Source of the DNA: Pelagisphaera sp964404745
GTDB lineage: Bacteria; Verrucomicrobiota; Verrucomicrobiia; Opitutales; Opitutaceae
Assembly (NCBI GenBank): GCA_964404745.1
Contig: CAYOLG010000012.1
Location: 1 to 64,000, forward strand
Direction: 5' to 3'
Length of the DNA: 64,000 bases
Shown here: piece after piece, positions 1 to 9,420 of the stretch
Layout: every line of letters begins with the position of its first letter
Numbering within the stretch: the stretch's first letter is position 1
Notes under the pieces: generated by a model
The model's input: only the letters and a program-made list of their open reading frames with translations
Databases searched by the model: none
What the model was told of the DNA's origin: nothing
Made by a program: the position numbers and the translations under genes

Positions 1-24
1 CCACCTTGCTCGATCTGCTCGAAG

Positions 25-52
25 GTTGGAACGCGACGTCCGGGCACGTTCA
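25..52 (-). repeat. Dispersed palindromic repeat, copy 1 (inverted)
   Basis: Reads GGAACGCGACGTCCGGGCACGTT on the plus strand. It is the reverse complement of the element at 14043 and 44607, with a few differences, and so more diverged than the other two copies. Confidence 0.5.
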
Positions 53-391
53 TTTCTTCTTATTTTAGCTAAGTTGACGCCGTCGCGCGACTGCGGGAGC
101 ACGTTCAATTTCGCGATTTTACAGGGGTTCATGTTGAAACTATCGCGGGATGAACCCGCTCCTGCGTTCTAACGTAACTTGAGTTGATGCCAATCGGCAG
201 ACGCGGGAAGATCAACCGCTTTAGGATGTGTAGCTATAACCAATAGAACGACGCCTCGACCTGCAAAGCAAGGCGAGGCCTCTCCATAAAATAGGAATTC
301 GACTTTTCTAACATCGTTCTAAAGGCGACACGAGAGCCGATCTCGGTTTTGGCACTAGGCGGAGATCCGCTAATCTACACACTAGGCTCTC

Positions 392-595
392 TCATCGAGA
401 AGAGCGCCCACTTCCTGAGAAGAGGCCCGCTTCCTCTCGGCGAGATCCACCGAAATCCGCGTCGCCCGTAGCCGATTGCTCGCCATTGGCGACGGGTTCA
501 GTAGACTGGCTAGTGATACTGGTCGGATCGCTTTTTGGCGGCCCAAAAGGATTTAACGTGGCATTGACTAAATTTTGTACAGCTGGGAATTCCAT
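392..595 (-). CDS. Small ORF, doubtful
   Basis: A 67-codon ATG-started ORF; an upstream GTG at 628 would give 78 aa. The product is rich in Ser, Gly, Glu and Pro, with no motif, signal peptide or membrane segment that I recognise. No clear ribosome binding site. It lies alone in a region that otherwise looks intergenic, so it may simply be an open frame by chance. I list it only because nothing else explains the stretch. Confidence 0.15.
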   Translation of the reverse strand: MEFPAVQNLVNATLNPFGPPKSDPTSITSQSTEPVANGEQSATGDADFGGSRREEAGLFSGSGRSSR

Positions 596-850
596 AAGCA
601 ACCAATTGGTTGGTCTCGATTTTAGCACTTTCCGTCGCTTTTGAAAAAAGAATGAGTCGCTCGTTTTCTAAACGAATATCCTTCAGCAATAGCCAAACCC
701 TAGGAATTCGAAGCTAACGGTCATGCCGACAATCACTCATGAAGAGGCCTATTCTTAGATTTTACCTGCCAGAACCATTATCTGGCATTCAGTAGCCACT
801 GCGATCCGTCCTATCCTCAATCACTCATTCAATTGCTAAACGAGAACGCC

Positions 851-1414
851 ATGCAGCAATTTATAAAAACGCCAGCCATTCTTATCACCTTATGTACTAT
901 CGCTTGGGGGTCTAGTATCGCTTTGGGCAAATCAGCCACCGACGCCACTCCCCTTCTCATCGGATCCGCTGTTCCCGAAGCCAGTTTGGCCGATCAGAAA
1001 GGGAAGGATGCTCAACTGACCGAAATCCTTAGAGGCAAATCATCGGTAGTCATATTCTACCGCGGCGGTTGGTGTCCCTATTGCAATACGCAACTCAGCG
1101 AGCTCGCTTCCATCGAGTCTGATTTAAAGAAACTCGGCTACCAAATCGTGGCCATCAGCCCGGATAAGCCGGAATCGCTCACCGTGACGGACGCCAAACA
1201 CGAGCTCGGCTACCAACTTTACTCTGACAGCCGCTACCAGGCCATGGAAGCCTTCGGCATCGACTTTGATTCCCGTCGCGGAAAACTCCCGGTTCCTTCC
1301 GTCTTCCTCGTTACGCCTGATCTGGAGATCAGTTTCCAGTATGTGAATCCCAACTACAAGTTACGAATTCCTGCCAAATTGTTATTAGCCGCCGCAGAAG
1401 CAGGAGTTGAATAG
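851..1414 (+). CDS. Exported peroxiredoxin-like / AhpC-TSA family protein
   Basis: A 187-aa thioredoxin-fold protein, probably a periplasmic thiol peroxidase or disulfide reductase. Seen: a hydrophobic N-terminus (about residues 7-26) that reads as a signal peptide; an AhpC/TSA core with the active-site motif GGWCPYC (CxxC); then the typical cis-Pro region near PVPSVFLV and a C-terminal helix. The CxxC is more like the redoxin subgroup than a classic two-Cys peroxiredoxin. I chose ATG 851 rather than TTG 833 because it puts the signal peptide at the very N-terminus. The gene stands alone and converges on the gspE-like gene. The substrate is unknown. Confidence 0.8.
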   Translation: MQQFIKTPAILITLCTIAWGSSIALGKSATDATPLLIGSAVPEASLADQKGKDAQLTEILRGKSSVVIFYRGGWCPYCNTQLSELASIESDLKKLGYQIVAISPDKPESLTVTDAKHELGYQLYSDSRYQAMEAFGIDFDSRRGKLPVPSVFLVTPDLEISFQYVNPNYKLRIPAKLLLAAAEAGVE

Positions 1415-1482
1415 CGCTTCTATTCGAGTCTCGGATCCATTTTCTATAGATCTTCTCGAGCGCTCAATAAATCCATTATTTG

Positions 1483-1561
1483 CAGGGGCGTTGCCCCCTG
1501 AGACCGGGAGGATCGGCTCGACCCTTCAATTCTTTCAAGCGGAGGACGGAGCCCGTCCTCC
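1483..1561. repeat. Two palindromic hairpins between convergent genes
   Basis: Two strong inverted repeats lie in the 205-base gap between the convergent peroxiredoxin-like and gspE-like genes. One is CAGGGG/CCCCTG around a short loop (1483-1500). The other is a perfect nine-base palindrome, GGAGGACGG-AGC-CCGTCCTCC (1541-1561). Neither is followed by a clear T-run, so they are better read as intergenic palindromic elements that could also stop transcription than as classic terminators. Confidence 0.5.
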
Positions 1562-1619
1562 CTACCAAAAGCGACCACTTCCCTCTTCGTCCTTCGAACG
1601 CTTATTTAACAAAGCCGGC

Positions 1620-3332
1620 TCACATATCGACGGGCACGGTGGCCAAGGCCTCGGGCAGTGTGGAAATGCCGTCTTTCACCTTGAGAAGACTATCTTGGTG
1701 AAGCGTTTTCATTCCGCCCTTCATAGCTATCCTCTTGATTTCCGCTGTTTCTCTGCCCCTGTTGATCGCTTCAACCAACTTGTCATCGGTTACCATCAAT
1801 TCATGGATACCAACTCGGCCCTTAAAACCTGAATTGTTGCAGCGCGGACAGCCCTTCGGATTGTGTTTGAAAATGGTTCCACTCCAGCCGATGCCCGCCT
1901 CGAGAACTTCCTTTTCACGACCGGTCGGATCGTACTGTATCCGGCAAGTCTTGCAAACGCGACGCATCAAGCGCTGGGCGCAAACGCAGAGAAGCGATGA
2001 CGAGATCATGAACGGCTCGATTTTCATGTCCGTTAGTCGGGCAATCGTCCCCGGAGCATCGTTGGTGTGCAAGGTGCTAATGAGCAAGTGACCTGTCAAG
2101 GCAGCCTCGACGGCGATGTTGGCGGTTTCCGTATCACGGATCTCGCCCACGAGAATAATATCCGGGTCTTGACGCAAAAACGCCCTCAGTGAACTGGCAA
2201 ACGTCAACCCAATCTGGCGATTCATCTGCATCTGGTTGATGCCATCGAGCGTGTATTCGATTGGATCCTCCGCTGTTCGCACTACGATTTCAGGATTGCT
2301 GATCTCGTTCAGAGCCGAATAGAGCGTCATGGACTTGCCCGACCCTGTGGGGCCGCAATGGAGAATCATCCCATAGGGCTGCTTGATGACCTCGCGATAC
2401 TTTGCCAGATTCTCCTCAGCGAAACCCAGGGCCGGCAAAGGCATCGTAGACTTTTGCTTATCAAGGATACGCATCACGACACCCTCGCCGTGATTCAAGG
2501 GAGCAGTAGCGACCCGCAGATCGATATCGATATTTTTGCGTGTAAATTGCTTGAATACAATTCGTCCATCCTGGGGCAGCCGTCGCTCCGCAATATCCAG
2601 ATTAGACATGATCTTCAAGCGGGCGATCAATGATCCAGCCACTTTCGGCGGCAATTTCAGCTTTTCCTGACATACGCCATCGATCCGGTAACGAACTACC
2701 AATTCTTTTTCCCGAGGCTCAATATGAATGTCGCTTACGCCCAAAACATAGGCATCCTCGATAATCCGGTTCGCCAATTGAATGATGGGCGCCGAATCCT
2801 CGTCGTCCAACTCGTCTTCGTCGATATCATCTCCATCCGCGAACTCGACGCCCACGGCCGCCATCACGTCATCGAATTGCGATTTCTTGGAGGCGGCAGC
2901 GTCCTGATTGAGAACTTCCTTAATCTCCTGCTCTGGGCTGAGCAAGGTGATGACCTGCTTACCGCTAATCTCCGCGATCTTGCTGGAGATGGAAAGTTCG
3001 AAAGGATTCGAGAAGGCTACGGCAATATATCCGCCAACGCAACTAACCGGAACGACCCCATGTTCTTCGCAGAATTCCTGATCGAGGATTTCCCAAGTCC
3101 CCCTGTTGATATCGAGGGACTTTACATTGAACGGCGGGACACCGTAAGCATTCGCCTTAGCCAAGTTAAGCTGGTGCAGGGATATTCTATACTCACCTAA
3201 CAGGAGCTCATCAAAAGCGCTCCCGTTTAATTCCGAATCTGTCGCTTTCAGCTTTTCCGTTTGTTCCTGATCGAGAAAGGAACGGCGGGAAAGGTTGTCG
3301 ACTATCGCCCCCTGTAATCTTCCAAGTGGCAT
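1620..3332 (-). CDS. GspE/PilB-family type II secretion / type IV pilus ATPase
   Basis: A 570-aa cytoplasmic hexameric ATPase that powers pseudopilus or pilus assembly. Seen: an N-terminal MshEN/T2SSE_N domain (about residues 35-145); an acidic linker (about 160-180); the N2 region; Walker A GPTGSGKS at about 327-334; Asp box and Walker B ILVGEIRD at about 393-400; His box; and a C-terminal zinc knuckle from two CxxC pairs (CKTC near 460, CPRC near 493). The length fits GspE/PilB. It follows the 169-aa N-domain protein by only five bases and is probably co-transcribed with it and obgE. No other secretion components are adjacent, which makes GspE versus PilB undecidable here. Confidence 0.9.
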   Translation of the reverse strand: MPLGRLQGAIVDNLSRRSFLDQEQTEKLKATDSELNGSAFDELLLGEYRISLHQLNLAKANAYGVPPFNVKSLDINRGTWEILDQEFCEEHGVVPVSCVGGYIAVAFSNPFELSISSKIAEISGKQVITLLSPEQEIKEVLNQDAAASKKSQFDDVMAAVGVEFADGDDIDEDELDDEDSAPIIQLANRIIEDAYVLGVSDIHIEPREKELVVRYRIDGVCQEKLKLPPKVAGSLIARLKIMSNLDIAERRLPQDGRIVFKQFTRKNIDIDLRVATAPLNHGEGVVMRILDKQKSTMPLPALGFAEENLAKYREVIKQPYGMILHCGPTGSGKSMTLYSALNEISNPEIVVRTAEDPIEYTLDGINQMQMNRQIGLTFASSLRAFLRQDPDIILVGEIRDTETANIAVEAALTGHLLISTLHTNDAPGTIARLTDMKIEPFMISSSLLCVCAQRLMRRVCKTCRIQYDPTGREKEVLEAGIGWSGTIFKHNPKGCPRCNNSGFKGRVGIHELMVTDDKLVEAINRGRETAEIKRIAMKGGMKTLHQDSLLKVKDGISTLPEALATVPVDM

Positions 3333-3337
3333 AGTCG

Positions 3338-3847
3338 TTAATTATTCCCCGCTATGGACGGAACTGAGGCGTCGTCGCATCCTTCAAGGAATCGCATGAT
3401 TGAGTCTACAGTTGAGGCATACCAAACGACGTTTTTATTGAACATCTCTTGCCAATGCGTTCGCACGGCTGGGCTTAGGTAGTAGGAAGTAGCCAAATAT
3501 ACCGTATCTTCCATTAAATCGAAGGGTACGGTAAGCGTTGCCCAGCAGACCTTGAGGTCGAGGGTTTCCCGCAATTCGGGGGCGAAATCGATATTGCTCA
3601 GATCGATCAGGCCCAGTCCGTGTTCCTCTAAAAGAATGTCCAATAGCTGATCCTCGCTGAGGACCTGCTTTTCGTTAACGAGAATCGACAGGAGACTGAC
3701 TTGATGAGATTGGCTCTGGCTGCCCATGAGCTCGGCCAACCGTTCGTTGGCCTCATCGAGGTCGTCGATGGACACAAGTTCCTGTCCAACCAAAGTCGCT
3801 CCCAAAAGGCGATTGGCGCGCATGATAAGTGGCTTAATGCTGGCCAT
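3338..3847 (-). CDS. Stand-alone GspE N-terminal (MshEN-like) domain protein
   Basis: A 169-aa protein with no ATPase core. Seen: two repeats resembling the MshEN/T2SSE_N motif. The first begins at LLGATLVGQELVSIDDL; the second is near SLLSILVNEKQVLSEDQL. They are followed by the alpha/beta segment normally found in the N-domain of GspE. MshEN domains in other proteins bind cyclic-di-GMP or partner proteins, but I cannot confirm the ligand residues. It lies directly upstream of the ATPase gene, itself with a similar N-domain, so it may be a regulatory or adaptor subunit of that ATPase. Its first 20 residues hold no signal peptide. Confidence 0.65.
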   Translation of the reverse strand: MASIKPLIMRANRLLGATLVGQELVSIDDLDEANERLAELMGSQSQSHQVSLLSILVNEKQVLSEDQLLDILLEEHGLGLIDLSNIDFAPELRETLDLKVCWATLTVPFDLMEDTVYLATSYYLSPAVRTHWQEMFNKNVVWYASTVDSIMRFLEGCDDASVPSIAGNN

Positions 3848-3904
3848 AATGCGGGATTGCGAGTTGCTGATTGAAAGTGAGTCGTTTTTGGCGTTTCCGC
3901 CATA

Positions 3905-4924
3905 TCAACTCTCGGCTTCTTTCGCCTCAGCTTTAGCTTCAGACACTTTTTCCCACAAAAGCTGTTTGAGATCGGGTAAGCCTTCTTCTGACAAACAGGA
4001 GATGGGCTGCACATCAACGTCGTGCTTCGCCTTGAAACGCTCCAAATTCTCAAAAGCACGTTCCTCGTCCATCTTGTTAGCTACCACAAGCCTCGGCTTA
4101 GCCAGCAATGCTGTATCGTAAGCTCCCAGTTCCCCGATCAGCTGCTCATAGTCATCGATTGGATCGCGCCCATCGATTCCCGACATATCGATGATCAAGG
4201 TAAGGAGGAAGCACCGTTCAATGTGTCTGAGAAATCGGTGCCCCAGTCCTCGGTTATCGCTAGCTCCTTCGATAAGACCCGGTATATCAGCCAATTGCAG
4301 TCTTTGATAAAGCTCCGGATACTCAATCACGCCAATCTGAGGATGAAGGGTGGTAAAGGGATAGGCAGCTACTTTCGGCCGGGCATTCGTTATCATACTG
4401 GTGAGCGTCGATTTCCCCGCGTTGGGATAGCCAACCAAACCCACATCCGCGATACTCTTGAGCACCAAAGAAAATTCGCCTTTTTCTCCGGGCTCACCTA
4501 GGTTTGCCCGTTTCGGGGCCCGATTCACCGAACTCTTGAACTTCTTGTTTCCCCAGCCGCCATTCCCGCCTTCCAAAAGGACTTTCCTCTCTCCGTGCTT
4601 AAGAATCTCCGCCACCACGTTTCCCGTGTCGAGATCCGTCACCACCGTGCCCGGAGGCACATAAATCAGGCAATTCTTCCCTTGCGCCCCATTCTGGTCC
4701 GAACCTCTCCCATGTTCGCCTCTGCCCGCTGCCCAGTGGGGCTGGAATCGATAGCGCGTCAAGTTGTTTTCGTTATCAGAACCTTCGAGAATGACATCGC
4801 CCCCTTTGCCACCATCGCCGCCATTGGGCCCGCCGAAAGGCTCGTATTTCTCTCTGCGAAAACTGACGCAGCCTCGACCTCCATCACCAGCTTCAGCCTT
4901 GATCTTGGTTTCGTCTACGAACAT
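3905..4924 (-). CDS. obgE: GTPase Obg (ribosome assembly)
   Basis: A 339-aa essential GTPase that binds the large ribosomal subunit late in assembly and links growth to stress. Seen: the Gly-rich Obg fold at the N-terminus (GDGGRG, GGPNGGDGGKGG); then a G domain with G1 GYPNAGKST, G3 DIPGL, G4 NKMD and G5-like SCLSEEG; and a short acidic/Ala-rich tail without the OCT domain of some Gram-positives. Start set at 4924 (MFVDETKIK), which matches the family N-terminus; a longer frame starting at 4960 would add 12 unrelated residues. First gene of a probable run with the N-domain protein and the GspE/PilB ATPase. Confidence 0.96.
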   Translation of the reverse strand: MFVDETKIKAEAGDGGRGCVSFRREKYEPFGGPNGGDGGKGGDVILEGSDNENNLTRYRFQPHWAAGRGEHGRGSDQNGAQGKNCLIYVPPGTVVTDLDTGNVVAEILKHGERKVLLEGGNGGWGNKKFKSSVNRAPKRANLGEPGEKGEFSLVLKSIADVGLVGYPNAGKSTLTSMITNARPKVAAYPFTTLHPQIGVIEYPELYQRLQLADIPGLIEGASDNRGLGHRFLRHIERCFLLTLIIDMSGIDGRDPIDDYEQLIGELGAYDTALLAKPRLVVANKMDEERAFENLERFKAKHDVDVQPISCLSEEGLPDLKQLLWEKVSEAKAEAKEAES

Positions 4925-5040
4925 GGCGAAGAGGCAATAGCGACCACCCCGGAAAAGCAACCCTCGCCTATTATACCTTTTTGAAAAAAGTCATTAGCCT
5001 AGATATTCCGCGAGCTCATCAAGGCGAGAACGAAGCAAAG

Positions 5041-8000
5041 CTAGTCCACTTCGTAGACTTCTACTAGGGCGACACCTGAGCTGCCACCCTCCCCGTTGAC
5101 CACTGCTGTGTGCAGGCCGGGCTCCAACCAGATCAGCAGAGAGGCGTCCCGTGAGCCCAACTCCAAAGGGAAGGCGCCCGAACGATCGAATGCCGACATC
5201 AAAAATCTGGCCGGCCCTTGGACGGATTGCCCTTCAACAAAGGGGGCAGACGCGTCGCTCCAGTTATCGTTAGAGGCGATCGATTCATCACCTTCGTAAA
5301 CCACGATGGCAGGATCTTCCAACGGCTGATTGACACCCAATGCCGCCAAACCTGGGCCGACAGCCCGAATCAAGACCTTTTTCGGTTCTGAACCCAGAAC
5401 CACGAATCCCGCGATCAGGGGAATCTCTCGACCATCGACAAAGCCGCGTGTCGATACATTGAACAGAGAGCGCTCGGGCTCCGCAGCGCTGTCGAAGACC
5501 TCGAAAAGACCCTCTCCCTCAACGTTTTCGGATTCTAGAAACACAGTATACAGCCCCGGCTGGAGCGTTCCCAAATATGCGGCGTCCTGACTCCCTCGAG
5601 CTAAGGCGGAAGCCCCCACTCGTTCCGAAAACTCTATGAGGCTGTCAAGATTGCTATTTGTTTCCCAATCGTCGTTTTCAGCGATGATTTCCGTCCCTCT
5701 AAACACCTTAATAACTGGATCCACAACGAAAGAGCTGACGCCTCTGGCCGATAGATCCGGTCCCAATCCCCGTATCAGCACTTTACGAGGACCTTCGCCA
5801 GCGAGAACGAACCCCCCGATCAAGGTTTTATCTCCCGACGAAGCTAATCCTCGGGTGGAAAGATTCACATAACGATTATCCGAAACGCGATTTTCATTCT
5901 TCAAATGCATGCTCACGGTCTCAAGTGAGCGCGTCACCGAACCTGATACCAATCGAGAATCGCCAACGACCGAGCCTCGCAAAATCACTCCGGACTGCGA
6001 CTCGAGATCGAATACTCCTTCCCCATCAAGGGCACCCTTTGCCAAGTCTAATTCGCTCCCATTGAGCCAAACAAACACGCTTCCGTCCTGAAGGACGCGC
6101 AGCTCTACGGATTCTCCCGATTTGCCGACCAATCCCCCTTCATAGAATCCTTGGAAACTGGTTAAGCTCGCGGGCTCTTCCTTCGGTTCGCCAGCGAACT
6201 CGATATTCAAGCCAGACACCCGTCCCGAAATTCCTCCATCGATTTCACCGGAAATGAGCTGGTCGAGTTCGCTCGAAGCGCTGAATTCTCCAAATGCGTT
6301 GATAACGATTGGCTCCCTCGATCTTGAAAATCGACTTACCGTATCCAGAATAGTTATATACCCGGTTCGTTCATCATCGTCTACTTCGATCCAAACAGTC
6401 CCGCCCGAATCCGTCGTTCCCGTATAGATACCAGGGCTAATTTCGGGAGGATCCAAAAGGAGATCGTGTAAGTAGTATCGAGAGCCCATCACGCCGTCTA
6501 CTTTCAAGCGAATCTGAGTATTCACTTTCTCGCTAGCGGTTATCTCAAGCGCATGCGTTCCAGTTTCGCGAAGCTCCAAACCACCGATCTCCTCTACCAG
6601 AGACCATTCAAATTCGCCCGTTGGAATATCGCCCGAGACAGACTTCAACTCCAGGGTCACTTGGTCCTCAGATCCCTTCTCAACTCTTTGAAAAATAGAA
6701 AACTGGTTCCAATAAGCAGCGGCATAGCGGGCGGACAGCGAAGATACTTCACGCGAATCCAAAACGCGATCATACACTCGTACCTCATCCATTTGGCCAT
6801 CCCAGGCCCGATCTCCAGTATCCCGATCACCCAAAAAACTTTCGCCTCCATCGAGCGTCTGGTTGCCGATCGGCAGGCGTTGCACCCTAACAATTTGCTC
6901 TTGGCCATTTATAAACAGCCGAGGCGTATTGGCAATTTCGGTACTATCGTAAGTTGCGAGCACATGGAGCCATTCGCTCTCGACAACCGTATCTGGAAGC
7001 GAATTCCATACACCGAATTCTACGTCGCGATTCGAATAGAATTTAAGCGTATTAGCATTGCCGTCGGGAGGGCTGGGCGTCCCCCTTGTAGAAAAATACA
7101 AGTAATAGTCAGGCATATTGACGATTCGCGGGTGTGGACTCGACAGCAGATCGTCCGATCTGACGAATGCAGAAATCGTTACGACCGAGGTAGCCTGGGC
7201 TTCAAATCGCACCCTACTCGATGCCCCGGAGAAGTCGACCCCTTTGCCAAGAGGAGCCGCTACGCGACTCGAACCCTGAAACTCTCCATTGCTCCGGCCG
7301 GCAGAGTCAATCAAAGATGATCCCGACCCTTCCATTTCCCAGGAATGTATCAGTCCATCCCTGACGTCTCCCGCAGCGCCCACCAGAAATTGCTTCACCG
7401 TCTCTCTGACGACCCCATTCTTAGTTGCGGAAACAGGGACCCGGTACGAACCTTCCTCCGAAAATTGAAAGACATATCCACCTTCCGGTGTCTCTACCAC
7501 CGCAATCCCTTCCTCAGACCCCGCAATCTCTACACTTACGTCGGCGTCCTCCAACGTCTCCACCGTCAACTCAACCGGGATCGAAATATCCGGCAGAAGA
7601 ATCAAGTGCCCCGGATGGCTAGGCGTTCGTAAGCGAAAGTCCTTCAATTCCGGGTCCAAGGCAGCCAGCAAATCCAAACGCCCTCCTGTCACCGTTTTGC
7701 CTTGCATACTTTCGATGGTCGTAACCGTTTCCAAAATACGAGTTTTCAATTCCGCTCCATTTAGATCTGGCTCAAGCGATGACAGAAGAGCTACCGCTCC
7801 GGCAACAATGGGCGAGGACATCGAGGTCCCGGTAAGAAACTCATAGTCGTCGTTGTTGCTGGTCGAGTAAATCTCTTGTCCCGGAGCGGCCAAATCGACA
7901 CTTTTGGCCCCAAAATTAGTTCCACTCGAGAGTTCATCCCCTTGCGTCGAACTAGCCACCGAAATTACATTGCTCTCCGGAAAACCGGCTGGGTATTGGG

Positions 8001-9240
8001 AATTACCAGGGGCATCAATATCCTCGCCGCTATTGCCCGCCGCCGCAACGAATACGATGCCCAAGTTTTCGTGCGTCTGGATTTCGCTTCGGGCTATGTC
8101 GTTCGGGGCTGCCGATCCGTAGGAATTATTCGTCGCGACCACTTTTACACCGGCGTTCCACATCATAGAAACGTACCTCAAAGACTCCGCGATAGCGGAG
8201 CTAGACAGACCACCGGCATCACCGACCTTCAATGGCAAGATCTTGATTCCCCAGCCAACTCCGGATCCACCTATACCGTTATTTCCACGCGCTCCCGCGA
8301 TGCCCGATACATGCGTTCCATGGCCCGTTACATCATTGGGATTGGCATCGTCGTCCACGAAATCCCATCCATTGATATCATCCACGAAGCCGTTGCTATC
8401 ATCGTCCACTCCATTACCTGGAATTTCGTTGGGATTAACAAAAATATTGTCCACCAGATCCGGGTGCTCAATCGAGCAGCCGGTATCGATTATCGCTACG
8501 ATTCTATCTTCGCTGCCAGTTTCTATGCTCCACGCTTCCGCGGCGTTGACTTGATCCAAGTGCCAGAGCAATGCAGGCGAATATTCACTCGAAATGGCTG
8601 CCTGAAAGTGCAAGTGATCCTGAGAAACCGTCGATTCGGGGAACGATTGGCGCAGGGAATCCAGCGCTCTGAGATAGCTACCGATACTCGGCTTATTCAA
8701 CCTAATTTGAACGAAGTCCGACAGGCGAGATTTCCATGAAATCGTTGCCTCGATCTCCTCGAGCCGACTAGCCAAAACCAATGCTTCAACCAAAGCAGGA
8801 TTCGCGTCGAACATGATCTCGTCTCCTTTGGCAGCGATCTGCTGGCTCAAAACCGGCTTCTCTTCCGACTCGCTCCATTCGAATCGCTCTTCTAGGAGAA
8901 CAAAGGGAACGCTCTCGCTCGCCCCTTCTAGCAAGTAGAAAACCGTTGTTTCTGGAGCCCCCTCCGAACCGGCATCCTCAACTCTGTCGATCACCACGTA
9001 ATCAGCGAAACGCCCAGCGGGTCGTTTGTCTGCGTGGTCGCCCTCAAGCGCTACCTCATCCTTTTCGACTTCAAAAGAGATGGGGTCGTGGCTCCGCTTC
9101 CCTTGCTTCGACGCGCTCGGAGGTTCGCCAAAATCGTCATTCCTAAAAATGGGGGACTGGGAATGATACCCGTGATAGACGAGCGCTAACATCGCCCCCA
9201 AAACAAGTACCACCGCCAACACTGCCCGATTCCGCTTCAT
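5041..9240 (-). CDS. Large secreted S8 (subtilisin-like) serine protease with LamG domain
   Basis: A 1399-aa exported endopeptidase. Seen: an N-terminal hydrophobic anchor or signal (about residues 6-24); a poorly conserved propeptide-like region to about 215; an S8 catalytic domain with Asp in IIDTG (about 252), His in GHGTHV (about 307), oxyanion Asn in AAAGNSG (about 403) and Ser in GTSMSSP (about 473); a LamG/concanavalin-like domain from about 630 to 790; a beta-rich middle; and two copies of a C-terminal repeat (NLSTRG and NVSTRG, each followed by a VLIR-GP motif). Start at ATG 9240; a TTG directly before it is less likely. It is followed after 116 bases by obgE on the same strand. It has no obvious C-terminal sorting signal. 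It probably degrades extracellular protein. Confidence 0.9.
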   Translation of the reverse strand: MKRNRAVLAVVLVLGAMLALVYHGYHSQSPIFRNDDFGEPPSASKQGKRSHDPISFEVEKDEVALEGDHADKRPAGRFADYVVIDRVEDAGSEGAPETTVFYLLEGASESVPFVLLEERFEWSESEEKPVLSQQIAAKGDEIMFDANPALVEALVLASRLEEIEATISWKSRLSDFVQIRLNKPSIGSYLRALDSLRQSFPESTVSQDHLHFQAAISSEYSPALLWHLDQVNAAEAWSIETGSEDRIVAIIDTGCSIEHPDLVDNIFVNPNEIPGNGVDDDSNGFVDDINGWDFVDDDANPNDVTGHGTHVSGIAGARGNNGIGGSGVGWGIKILPLKVGDAGGLSSSAIAESLRYVSMMWNAGVKVVATNNSYGSAAPNDIARSEIQTHENLGIVFVAAAGNSGEDIDAPGNSQYPAGFPESNVISVASSTQGDELSSGTNFGAKSVDLAAPGQEIYSTSNNDDYEFLTGTSMSSPIVAGAVALLSSLEPDLNGAELKTRILETVTTIESMQGKTVTGGRLDLLAALDPELKDFRLRTPSHPGHLILLPDISIPVELTVETLEDADVSVEIAGSEEGIAVVETPEGGYVFQFSEEGSYRVPVSATKNGVVRETVKQFLVGAAGDVRDGLIHSWEMEGSGSSLIDSAGRSNGEFQGSSRVAAPLGKGVDFSGASSRVRFEAQATSVVTISAFVRSDDLLSSPHPRIVNMPDYYLYFSTRGTPSPPDGNANTLKFYSNRDVEFGVWNSLPDTVVESEWLHVLATYDSTEIANTPRLFINGQEQIVRVQRLPIGNQTLDGGESFLGDRDTGDRAWDGQMDEVRVYDRVLDSREVSSLSARYAAAYWNQFSIFQRVEKGSEDQVTLELKSVSGDIPTGEFEWSLVEEIGGLELRETGTHALEITASEKVNTQIRLKVDGVMGSRYYLHDLLLDPPEISPGIYTGTTDSGGTVWIEVDDDERTGYITILDTVSRFSRSREPIVINAFGEFSASSELDQLISGEIDGGISGRVSGLNIEFAGEPKEEPASLTSFQGFYEGGLVGKSGESVELRVLQDGSVFVWLNGSELDLAKGALDGEGVFDLESQSGVILRGSVVGDSRLVSGSVTRSLETVSMHLKNENRVSDNRYVNLSTRGLASSGDKTLIGGFVLAGEGPRKVLIRGLGPDLSARGVSSFVVDPVIKVFRGTEIIAENDDWETNSNLDSLIEFSERVGASALARGSQDAAYLGTLQPGLYTVFLESENVEGEGLFEVFDSAAEPERSLFNVSTRGFVDGREIPLIAGFVVLGSEPKKVLIRAVGPGLAALGVNQPLEDPAIVVYEGDESIASNDNWSDASAPFVEGQSVQGPARFLMSAFDRSGAFPLELGSRDASLLIWLEPGLHTAVVNGEGGSSGVALVEVYEVD

Positions 9241-9346
9241 CAATTTAGGCTTATACCATCTCTAGGAAGGAATGATTCGGCATCGTTTGCCTATTCCTTT
9301 TTCGCAAGTGGCATTCGATAGTACGACCCGCATTTCGCTCTGTATT

Positions 9347-9379
9347 CAAAAAATGACCGCGAGAATCCCTCTCGCGGTC
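9347..9379 (-). terminator. Rho-independent terminator of mcsA-mcsB-clpC
   Basis: Read on the minus strand: a perfect ten-base stem, GACCGCGAGA with TCTCGCGGTC, a five-base loop, and then a run of Ts. It sits about 40 bases after the clpC stop codon. Confidence 0.88.
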
Positions 9380-9420
9380 GCAAATGTTCAACGCATATTA
9401 CGTTTCAAGCAGCGCCTTAC

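Larger units (their letters stand above)
1..850. other. Mostly non-coding stretch with short palindromes
   Basis: No recognisable gene lies here apart from one weak small ORF on the minus strand (392-595). Visible structure: a copy of the dispersed GGAACGCGACGTC-type palindrome at 25-52, and a GCGGG-ATGAA-CCCGC hairpin at 145-159. The final ~200 bases before the peroxiredoxin-like gene must hold its promoter, but I cannot place it. The window edge cuts whatever lies to the left. Confidence 0.5.

Noticed and set aside
1407..1832. 141-codon plus-strand frame after the peroxiredoxin-like gene
   Set aside because: It overlaps the GspE/PilB gene antisense and crosses two strong hairpins; no protein features.
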